Origin: Candidatus Cloacimonas sp.
Lineage (GTDB): Bacteria > Cloacimonadota > Cloacimonadia > Cloacimonadales > Cloacimonadaceae
DNA length: 11,858 nt
NCBI GenBank assembly: GCA_035403355.1
Contig: DAONFA010000044.1
Coordinates: forward strand, 1-11,858
Direction of reading: 5' to 3'
The notes below the pieces were generated by a model. It saw only the letters and a list, made by a program, of their open reading frames with translations. It made no database searches and had not been told where the DNA came from. Below are positions 1 through 6,567 of this stretch, piece by piece. The position numbers were made by a program, and so were the translations under genes. How positions within the stretch are numbered: the first letter of the stretch is position 1; the number at the start of each line of letters is the position of its first letter.

Positions 1-141
1 TTTTGTCCGAAACTGTCAAAGCTGAAGCTCGGTTTAGAGTTAAAACAAAAATTCGGTTTGGATACCAGTTACAGTAAGGTTGTAATTGAACTAAAAGTGT
101 GGGATGTCGTTTCATTGAAGGCAGGTGAAATTGTAAGTTAA
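1..141 (+). CDS. 3' end of an unrecognised protein gene (partial)
   Basis: Frame 1 is open from the first base to a TAA at 139-141, giving 46 C-terminal residues rich in Lys, Leu and Val and ending KAGEIVS. The other two plus frames are closed by stops at about 23 and 75; one minus frame is also open, so the strand assignment rests on the protein-like residue pattern and on the plus-strand gene that follows. I do not recognise the family and see no catalytic motif. It ends 183 bases before the leader ORF at 325. No convincing U-rich terminator follows it, so read-through into the downstream cassette is possible. Confidence 0.5.
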   Translation, partial: FCPKLSKLKLGLELKQKFGLDTSYSKVVIELKVWDVVSLKAGEIVS

Positions 142-195
142 AACCTCTCTAAAATATCAGGATTCGTTAACGATATATCGCTGTTCTCGGCACTG

Positions 196-225
196 TTGAA
201 ATAATTCAACAATAAAAAGTAAAAT
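196..225 (+). promoter_or_regulatory. Candidate sigma-70-like promoter for the signalling cassette
   Basis: TTGAAA at 196-201 and TAAAAT at 220-225 are separated by 18 bases; each hexamer matches the housekeeping consensus at 5 of 6 positions. Transcription would start near 232, giving a leader of about 90 bases before the ATG at 325. The -35 box overlaps a small palindrome (GTTGAA-ATAA-TTCAAC, 195-210) that could be an operator. Based on consensus matching only. Confidence 0.4.
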
Positions 226-259
226 TTTGGCTTGTTTCTTATTGACAAAATAAGCCAAA
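226..259 (+). repeat. Imperfect 12-bp inverted repeat in the leader region
   Basis: TTTGGCTTGTTT (226-237) pairs with 248-259, with one G-U pair and a 10-base loop (238-247). If transcription starts near 232 most of it lies at the 5' end of the mRNA. No U tract follows, so it is not a classical terminator. It could be an operator or a 5' mRNA structure. Confidence 0.45.
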
Positions 260-269
260 TATTAGAAAT
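242..269 (+). promoter_or_regulatory. Alternative promoter with perfect -35 box
   Basis: A perfect TTGACA lies at 242-247, but the best -10 at 16-base spacing is AGAAAT (264-269), only 3 of 6 matches. It is weaker overall than the candidate at 196-225. Its -35 box falls in the loop of the inverted repeat at 226-259. Confidence 0.22.
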
Positions 270-324
270 GAGAAACAGGTCCTTGGTAAATGTCTTCTGC
301 CATAAAGAGGAAAAAGGAGAAACA

Positions 325-378
325 ATGCAAATAGAATTCTTTATTTTACGGCTAACGCCAAGGAAAATAGCAATATAA
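325..378 (+). CDS. Putative 17-aa leader peptide, coupled to the next gene
   Basis: ATG at 325 is preceded by AAGGAG (314-319) at a 5-base spacing, the best SD of the plus-strand cassette. The 17 codons encode MQIEFFILRLTPRKIAI, and the stop TAA (376-378) overlaps the ATG (378-380) of the lipoprotein gene as TAATG. The peptide has a hydrophobic centre and a basic tail and matches no family I know. The lipoprotein gene has only a poorly spaced AGGA (361-364, 13 bases away), so ribosomes loaded at the leader and reinitiating at TAATG would explain how it is translated. It could instead be a non-functional uORF; the SD strength and exact overlap argue against chance. Confidence 0.5.
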   Translation: MQIEFFILRLTPRKIAI

Positions 379-1400
379 TGCTCCACAGAAGGATAATAAT
401 TCTACTGCCTTTAGTTCTGTTAACCTTTCTATTTATCGGAAGCTGTAAACAGGAAAATAAAGCTAATATCTCTATCCCTTTGGAGGATAATGCTATACAG
501 GAAAAGAAGCCCCGTTTATTTACAATTCTATATCGTCCGGTTTGGTCTTCTCAAGCACAATTTGCCGGTGTTTATATGGCACAAAAAAAAGGATTTTACA
601 ATCAGAAAGGGTTAGATGTAATTGTTCAACCCGGCGGAATAAACTTTCCTCCCTACGAAAATTTACAGCAGGGCAATAGTGATATTTGCCAAATGTCTTT
701 ATTAACAGCCGTGAAGCGCGATGCTGAAAAAGGCAATTTAGTTAATTTGGCACAAATTACGCAGAGCACATCTTTAATGCTGGTAGGCAAAAAATCGCGC
801 GGGATAAACTCCATTGCTGATTTTGATGGAAAAAAGATAGGGTTGTGGAAAACGGATGACCGCCTTCTTTCTTTAATTTTTCTTAAGCAAAATAAACTGA
901 ATATGGAAATAGTGGATTTGGATATCACTATCAATCTTTTTTTGAAAGACGGGATAGATGTTATGAATGTAATGCGTTACAATGAATACCACCAAATTCT
1001 GCAAGCAGGGATAGACCCGGAGGAATTATTCACTATTTCCTTTGCCGATAAGGGATTAAATATTGCCGATAATGGGCTTTACACTACTCGTGAATTTTAT
1101 AACAGACATCCGCAGCAGTGTCGTGATTTTGCTGATGCTACAATGCAGGGCTGGATTTATGCCATCAATAATCAGGAAGAAACTGTTTCCACCGTTTTGG
1201 AAGAGATGCGTAAAAATCACTTACCGGCGAATAGACCTCATCAATTATGGATGCTGAAGGAACTAAGTAACGATATTCTAACTCCCAATAATGGTATTGG
1301 AATTCTGCAGGAAAGTGATTTTGAGAAAGCTAAAAATTTACTTGCTGCTGAAAATATGCCCTCCACCCGTCAATCCTATAAAAGCTTTTTCCCCCGATGA
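378..1400 (+). CDS. NMT1/SsuA-family substrate-binding lipoprotein, probable ligand sensor
   Basis: The 340-residue protein has a type II signal peptide: basic start (HRR, 3-5), hydrophobic core 6-20 and lipobox IGSC with the lipidated Cys at 23, so it should be anchored to a membrane. The mature part is a periplasmic binding protein of the NMT1/THI5-SsuA type. The hallmark AQFAGVYMAQKKGFY lies at 60-74 after Trp56, and lobe residues DFDGKKIGLW are at 148-157. Relatives bind thiamine precursors, sulfonates, nitrate or taurine; the ligand here cannot be read from sequence. The ATG is chosen because the frame is closed upstream at 303-305 and no other ATG precedes the signal peptide. It follows the leader ORF as TAATG and overlaps the phosphatase gene as ATGA. 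No transporter permease or ATPase is nearby, so a receptor role beside the downstream sensor is inferred. Family assignment is firm; the role is not. Confidence 0.9.
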   Translation: MLHRRIIILLPLVLLTFLFIGSCKQENKANISIPLEDNAIQEKKPRLFTILYRPVWSSQAQFAGVYMAQKKGFYNQKGLDVIVQPGGINFPPYENLQQGNSDICQMSLLTAVKRDAEKGNLVNLAQITQSTSLMLVGKKSRGINSIADFDGKKIGLWKTDDRLLSLIFLKQNKLNMEIVDLDITINLFLKDGIDVMNVMRYNEYHQILQAGIDPEELFTISFADKGLNIADNGLYTTREFYNRHPQQCRDFADATMQGWIYAINNQEETVSTVLEEMRKNHLPANRPHQLWMLKELSNDILTPNNGIGILQESDFEKAKNLLAAENMPSTRQSYKSFFPR

Positions 1401-3319
1401 ATAAGAAACCTGAACCCCGCTCCCTGGCATATCAGATAATAATGTTTATCTTTATCTCCCTGGTGCTTATATTTAGTATATTTATTGGTGTTACCAGATT
1501 TCTCTTTTCACATATTATGATGGAAAATGCCAAAGATACGGTTAGTCATTTGGCAAATGAGGCAATTTACCAAATTGAAGACCGGTTGACAAATGTAGTG
1601 GATATCTCCCGCACAGTGTCTATTCTTTATCGTTCAGAGCACTTTAACAGTAAGAAAGTAAATTCCCTGCTGCACGATTTGGTGTATGAATTTGAAACTC
1701 TGGAGGCAGTAACTATTGCTTATGCTCCAAATTACTTTGGCTATTCCAGATCTATTTATCACTCTCAGAATAAAGCTATTACGAAAGAACTGAAGCTTAG
1801 CGATTATCAATATCTGGATTGGTTTCAAATCCCTTTTGAGCTGAAAAGCAAATACTGGACGGAACCCTGGTTTGATGCCTCTAACACGAAAGAGACAGTT
1901 ATTTCCTATTGCCTGCCTCTTTTTTCCGAAGGAAAATGTGTTGGAATTATGCGTTTAGATACAAAGCTATCTGCTTTGCAGAGAATTGTATCTCCCTTAA
2001 AGCTGAAACATAGCGGTTATGCTTTTCTGGTTTCCAGTAACGGGACAATTATCACTCATCCTGCTGATTCTCTTGCTTTTAACGAAACTATCTTCAGTAT
2101 CGCAGAAGGGGCAAAGGATAAAACTTTGCGCCAAATAGGAAAAAAAATGATTAACGGAGATAGTGATTTTGTGCATTTGCAGGGTGATACCGTCTTTGGC
2201 GATTCCTGGCTTTATTATTCGCCTCTCCTTAGTAATAATTGGTCGTTAGGAATCGTTATCGCTCATAAAGATGTGGTAAGAGACCTTAATTTGATGCTGA
2301 TTATTCAAACCCTGCTCTCGGTAGTCATCTTCATAACTATTTCTCTAATTGTATATTACAGAACATTAAGCGTGTCCAGTCCAATCCGTCTTTTTACAGA
2401 AATAGCCAATAAAATAGGTAAAGGCGATTTTGATGCCCAACTCCCTGCAACTGCAAATAGCTATGAAATAGAACGCTTAATTCTGGCGTTTGCCACGATG
2501 CAAAAATCGCTGAAAGAATATATTGAAAACCTTAAAATTACTACCACCGAAAAAAACCGGATTGAAACAGAAGTGCAACTTGCTTCAGAAATTCAGCGCA
2601 AACTAATTCCCCAAAACACGGAACATCCTTATGGTATCAAAGAAATTCGCTGCTATGGGATTTTGGAACCTGCAGGCGATATTGGGGGAGATTTATACGA
2701 TTTCTTCCCTGTAGATAAAAACCACTTTCTCTTTATTATAGCTGATGTGGCAGGTAAAGGTATTGTTGCTTCTATGACGATGACAATGGTATCTACCTAT
2801 TTAAGAACTGTTTCCACCTACCAAAATAGCCCCGGAGAAATTATGCAAAACCTGAATAATTTCCTCTGCAAGCAATCTACCGCCTCCAATTTTGTTACTG
2901 CTCTTTTGGGAATAATAAATCTGCAAACAGGAGAATTAAGATTTACCAATGCGGGTCATCTACCCATAATAATCAGAAAAAGCAAAAATGGCTGTAAGAT
3001 AATACCCGAAACACATTCCAACCCTTTAGGAGTGTTTGCCGATATAACAATTAGCGCTTCCAATATTCAACTGGAAGCAGGTGATGAAATAATACTGATT
3101 ACTGATGGCATAACCGAAACGATGAATCCTGAGGAGGACTTTCTACGCTTGAAAGGTCTTACCGATATTATCAACCGGCTTACTACTGATAATCCTGAAC
3201 AAACTGCTCTCCAAATTTTGCAGGAAGTGCATCGCTTTGCCCAAAATGCTCTGCAAAAAGATGATATCACTATTCTGGTGATGGATTACAAAAAGAATGA
3301 AGAATGGGATATGGTTTAG
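1397..3319 (+). CDS. Membrane sensor with Cache-like, HAMP and SpoIIE/RsbU PP2C phosphatase domains
   Basis: 640 residues. TM1 is at about 13-37; an extracytoplasmic region 40-295 resembles a double Cache sensor (YWTEPWFDA at 153-161, GIMRLD at 183-188); TM2 is at about 298-321; HAMP at 325-375; a helical linker follows to about 405 containing the RsbU-like signature QLASEIQRKLIP (394-405). The phosphatase domain spans about 410-632 and keeps its metal-binding acidic residues: GDIGGD (Asp428, Asp432), Asp450 in IADVAGKG, Asp570 in ITDGITE and Asp622-Asp623 in KDDITIL. It should be an active Ser/Thr phosphatase, in this family typically acting on an anti-sigma-factor antagonist (STAS) protein; no such partner is in the window. 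The ATG overlaps the lipoprotein stop (ATGA, 1397-1400) and lacks an SD (C-rich upstream), implying termination-reinitiation and matched synthesis of the two proteins. Confidence 0.93.
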   Translation: MNKKPEPRSLAYQIIMFIFISLVLIFSIFIGVTRFLFSHIMMENAKDTVSHLANEAIYQIEDRLTNVVDISRTVSILYRSEHFNSKKVNSLLHDLVYEFETLEAVTIAYAPNYFGYSRSIYHSQNKAITKELKLSDYQYLDWFQIPFELKSKYWTEPWFDASNTKETVISYCLPLFSEGKCVGIMRLDTKLSALQRIVSPLKLKHSGYAFLVSSNGTIITHPADSLAFNETIFSIAEGAKDKTLRQIGKKMINGDSDFVHLQGDTVFGDSWLYYSPLLSNNWSLGIVIAHKDVVRDLNLMLIIQTLLSVVIFITISLIVYYRTLSVSSPIRLFTEIANKIGKGDFDAQLPATANSYEIERLILAFATMQKSLKEYIENLKITTTEKNRIETEVQLASEIQRKLIPQNTEHPYGIKEIRCYGILEPAGDIGGDLYDFFPVDKNHFLFIIADVAGKGIVASMTMTMVSTYLRTVSTYQNSPGEIMQNLNNFLCKQSTASNFVTALLGIINLQTGELRFTNAGHLPIIIRKSKNGCKIIPETHSNPLGVFADITISASNIQLEAGDEIILITDGITETMNPEEDFLRLKGLTDIINRLTTDNPEQTALQILQEVHRFAQNALQKDDITILVMDYKKNEEWDMV

Positions 3320-3341
3320 AAGGTAGAACGGCCTTACCTTT
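3320..3341. terminator. Weak bidirectional terminator between convergent genes
   Basis: The whole 22-base gap between two convergent stop codons is an inverted repeat: AAGGTA (3320-3325) with TACCTT (3335-3340), a 9-base loop, then a short T run on the plus strand (3339-3342). Only six pairs form, so strength is doubtful. The position is where a shared terminator would be expected. Confidence 0.4.
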
Positions 3342-4436
3342 TCACTCTTCACTGTTTTTCAAAATTGTATCTACTGCTAAGGCTACCGGTATTTTCCCTG
3401 CTGCTACTTCTTCTTTCAAGCGTGGTAATAATTCTTGCACTTTCGCCTGTTGGTAAAAGCGATGTAAAACTGCTTCCGCAATCAGATTTTCAAACCACAG
3501 GGTATTTTGTTGTGCTCTGTGTTTAGTGAAAAAACCGCTCTTTCGGGTAATATCCTGAAATTCAGTTATCAAGTTCCAGATTTCGGTTAAGCCAATTTTA
3601 TTTAAGGCAGAACAAGTTACAACTTGCGTTTGCCAACCTTCAGTGGAATTTCGGATATAATGTAACACATTTTGCAGTTCTCTTCTGGCAATTTCCGTGC
3701 GGGTAATATTGTCGCCATCGGCTTTATTGATTACAATTATGTCCGCCAGTTCAATAATTCCTCTTTTAATACCCTGCAGTTCATCTCCCGCCCCGGCAAT
3801 CTGCATCAGTAAAAAGAAATCCACCATTGAGCGGACAGTGGTTTCCGATTGACCTACTCCTACTGTTTCAATTAAAATCACATCGTAACCTGCTGCTTCA
3901 CAAAGGATAATCGTTTCTCTGGTTTTCCTGGCTACTCCGCCTAAAATTCCAGCACTGGGAGAAGGACGAATAAAACTCTCAGGATTGCGAGAAAGCAATT
4001 CCATCCTTGTTTTATCGCCTAAAATACTGCCTTTGCTGATCGTGGAACTGGGGTCTATAGCTAAAACCGCTACTTTATGACCTCTTTCTATTAAATACAA
4101 GCCAAAATTCTCAATAAAAGTGCTTTTCCCTGCACCAGGAACTCCCGTGATGCCAATCCGAATGGAATTTCCGGAATAAGGCAGAAGGTCTTTAATCAGT
4201 TCCTGCGCAGGTAAAAAGTGCTTTTCGGCATTACTTTCAATTAAAGTAATCGCCTTGGCAAGCAAAGTCCGATTCCCTTCCCGAACTCCTTTCGCCAGTG
4301 TTTTCGGACTATAATTCTTTTCTTTAAGTGCAGGAACTGTTTTAGTTTTCAGGCTTTTTGTTCCGGTTACTATCTTACCGGCAAATTCTTTTCCGCTATT
4401 TTCAGGAGTCCATTCCGGTTTGCGTTTTTTACTCAT
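3342..4436 (-). CDS. meaB: MeaB/ArgK-family G-protein chaperone of methylmalonyl-CoA mutase
   Basis: 364-residue P-loop GTPase of the G3E/SIMIBI type. Walker A GVPGAGKS is at 98-105, the SPSAGILGGVA segment at 159-169, ETVGVGQSE at 190-198, and the guanine-specificity motif NKAD at 237-240. Family members use GTP hydrolysis to gate delivery of adenosylcobalamin to the mutase and to remove damaged cofactor. It is the last gene of the mutase operon: its ATG overlaps the mutB end by 8 bases (4429-4436), with only a weak GGGA upstream, so translation is probably coupled. The N-terminus has a Lys-rich extension of about 30 residues compared with family members near 330 residues; no later Met is available before residue 145, so this start is accepted. 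Old names for relatives (ArgK, arginine transport kinase) are misleading. Assignment is firm. Confidence 0.95.
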   Translation of the reverse strand: MSKKRKPEWTPENSGKEFAGKIVTGTKSLKTKTVPALKEKNYSPKTLAKGVREGNRTLLAKAITLIESNAEKHFLPAQELIKDLLPYSGNSIRIGITGVPGAGKSTFIENFGLYLIERGHKVAVLAIDPSSTISKGSILGDKTRMELLSRNPESFIRPSPSAGILGGVARKTRETIILCEAAGYDVILIETVGVGQSETTVRSMVDFFLLMQIAGAGDELQGIKRGIIELADIIVINKADGDNITRTEIARRELQNVLHYIRNSTEGWQTQVVTCSALNKIGLTEIWNLITEFQDITRKSGFFTKHRAQQNTLWFENLIAEAVLHRFYQQAKVQELLPRLKEEVAAGKIPVALAVDTILKNSEE

Positions 4437-6567
4437 TCCCGCGTGCCAAGAGCTTTTCCATTATTTGTTTGGCAGATTCAGGCAGTTTAGTTCCCGGTCC
4501 GAAAATAAAAGCTGCTCCATTGTGATAGAGAAATTCATAATCCTGCGGAGGAATTACTCCCCCCACCGTAACCATAATATCTTCTCTGCCATATTGTTTC
4601 AGCTCTTCCATCAGCTTAGGTAATAGTGTTTTATGCCCTCCCGCCAAAGAACTGATGCCAATTATATGGACATCATTTTCCACTGCCTGACGCGCCGTTT
4701 CTTCCGGAGTTTGAAACAGAGGACCTACATCCACATCAAAACCCATATCAGCAAAAGCAGTAGCCACAACTTTCGCTCCGCGGTCATGACCATCCTGACC
4801 CATTTTGGCAACTAAAATACGAGGTCTGCGACCTTCCTGTTGCTCAAATTTATCGGTTAAAGCCCGAACTTGTTCAATTTCATCCATTTTTTTATACTCA
4901 CTACTGTAAACATTATTGATTAAACGAATGGCTTCCTGGTGACGACCCCAAACCCTTTCCATAGCGTAAGATATTTCACCTAAGGTAGCTCTTTTCCTGG
5001 CAGCGTCAATTGCCAGTTCCAAAAGGTTTCCCTCTTCTGTTTCAGCGCTTTTGGTAATTGCCTGCAGTGCTTTTTCCACTTCTTCATTATTGCGTTCCCG
5101 ACGCAATTTTTCCAAACGGGCAATTTGAGTATCCCGCACTGCGGAGTTATCCACTTCCAATATTTCTATAGGGACTTCCGTTTCCGGAGGATATTTATTA
5201 ACACCTACAATAATATCCGCTCCGGAATCAATCTTTGCCTGTCTTCTGGCAGATGCTTCTTCAATGCGCATTTTGGGAAGCCCAGTTTCAATCGCCTTTG
5301 CCATACCACCTAAATTTTCTACTTCCAAAATATGTTTCCAGGCACTTTTCATTAATGCATCAGTTAAAAATTCTACATAATAGGAACCAGCCCAGGGGTC
5401 TATAACTCTGCAAATGCCTGTTTCATTTTGTAAATAGAGCTGCGTGTTTCTGGCAATTCTGGCAGAGAAATCAGTTGGTAAAGCAATTGCTTCATCCAGA
5501 GAATTAGTATGCAGGGATTGAGTATGACCCATAGTAGCAGCTAACGCTTCAACGCAGGTTCTGGTGATATTATTGTATGGGTCTTGTTCTGTTAAACTCC
5601 AGCCCGAGGTCTGGCTATGGGTTCTTAAAGCCATTGACTTCGGATTTTGAGGATTAAACTGTTTAATTATCTTTGCCCACAGAACTCTGGCACCACGCAA
5701 TTTTGCTACTTCCATAAAGTAGTTCATACCTTCTCCCCAAAAGAAAGAAAGCCGCGGAGCAATAACATCAATATCCAAACCCGCCTTAAGAGCTGTGCGC
5801 ACATATTCCAAACCGTCTGCCAAAGTATATGCCATTTCCAAATCGGCAGTTGCTCCCGCTTCCTGAATATGGTAACCGGAAATGCTGATGCTGTTAAACT
5901 TAGGCATATTTTTTGCCGTGTAGCTTAAAATATCTGCTATTATGCGCATTGAGGGCTCAGGGGGATAAATATAAGTATTTCGTACCATATATTCTTTCAA
6001 AATATCATTCTGAATAGTTCCATTCAGCGCTTCCGGAGGCACACCCTGTTCTTCTGCTGCTACAATATAAAATGCCATAATCGGAATAACAGCTCCGTTC
6101 ATTGTCATTGAAACACTCATTCGGTCAAGCGGAATCTGGTCAAAAAGGATTTTCATATCCAGAATAGAATCCACTGCCACACCGGCTTTTCCTACATCCC
6201 CAATCACGCGAGGGTGGTCTGAATCGTAACCCCTGTGCGTTGGCAAATCAAAAGCGATGGAAAGACCTTTTTGCCCCATAGCCAGGTTTCTGCGATAGAA
6301 GGCATTGCTTTCTTCTGCAGTGGAGAAACCGGCATATTGACGAATTGTCCAAGGTCTTTGAATATACATTGTAGGATAGGGTCCTCTTAAAAAAGGCGGC
6401 AGACCGGAGAGGTAATCCAAATGTTCTGTATGTGCTATATCCTCTTTGGTATATAAAGGTTTCACCTCTATCTGCTCATTGGTTTTCCAGCTGAAATTCA
6501 GCTTAGGTGCCGGCTGTTCTTTTGTGCTAAAATCTGGATTTATGTTCAAAAAATCAGGCTTCTTCAT
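4429..6567 (-). CDS. mutB: Methylmalonyl-CoA mutase, large (catalytic) subunit
   Basis: 712 residues, normal length for the catalytic chain. It converts (R)-methylmalonyl-CoA and succinyl-CoA into each other using adenosylcobalamin in the cytoplasm. The N-terminal TIM-barrel part carries RPWTIRQYAGFS (71-82), corresponding to the substrate tyrosine (Tyr78 here), the conserved Arg196 and GYHIQEAGA with His233, matching known active-site residues of the Propionibacterium enzyme. The C-terminal cobalamin domain (about 580-710) has the base-off/His-on motif DGHDRG at 592-597 with His594 as cobalt ligand, plus the GG turns (LAGGHK 641-646, VGGVIP 668-673). The ATG shares one base with the mutA stop (TAATG, 6565-6569), behind a G-rich SD-like stretch, so subunits are made together. 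meaB follows with an 8-base overlap. No methylmalonyl-CoA epimerase lies in the window. Intact and very confident. Confidence 0.98.
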   Translation of the reverse strand: MKKPDFLNINPDFSTKEQPAPKLNFSWKTNEQIEVKPLYTKEDIAHTEHLDYLSGLPPFLRGPYPTMYIQRPWTIRQYAGFSTAEESNAFYRRNLAMGQKGLSIAFDLPTHRGYDSDHPRVIGDVGKAGVAVDSILDMKILFDQIPLDRMSVSMTMNGAVIPIMAFYIVAAEEQGVPPEALNGTIQNDILKEYMVRNTYIYPPEPSMRIIADILSYTAKNMPKFNSISISGYHIQEAGATADLEMAYTLADGLEYVRTALKAGLDIDVIAPRLSFFWGEGMNYFMEVAKLRGARVLWAKIIKQFNPQNPKSMALRTHSQTSGWSLTEQDPYNNITRTCVEALAATMGHTQSLHTNSLDEAIALPTDFSARIARNTQLYLQNETGICRVIDPWAGSYYVEFLTDALMKSAWKHILEVENLGGMAKAIETGLPKMRIEEASARRQAKIDSGADIIVGVNKYPPETEVPIEILEVDNSAVRDTQIARLEKLRRERNNEEVEKALQAITKSAETEEGNLLELAIDAARKRATLGEISYAMERVWGRHQEAIRLINNVYSSEYKKMDEIEQVRALTDKFEQQEGRRPRILVAKMGQDGHDRGAKVVATAFADMGFDVDVGPLFQTPEETARQAVENDVHIIGISSLAGGHKTLLPKLMEELKQYGREDIMVTVGGVIPPQDYEFLYHNGAAFIFGPGTKLPESAKQIMEKLLARGNE

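Noticed and set aside
195..210. GTTGAA-ATAA-TTCAAC hairpin as the terminator of the gene ending at 141
   Set aside because: It is AT-rich, short, and followed by an A-rich stretch and not by a U tract.
138..386. 82-codon minus-strand ORF over the cassette leader region
   Set aside because: It covers the promoter and leader-ORF region, has low-complexity hydrophobic sequence and no recognisable family; the plus-strand SD-leader-TAATG arrangement explains the region better.
378..1400. Binding protein of an ABC importer
   Set aside because: The family fits, but no permease or ATPase gene is adjacent and the gene is coupled to a phosphatase; kept as a sensor hypothesis, not as a transporter call.
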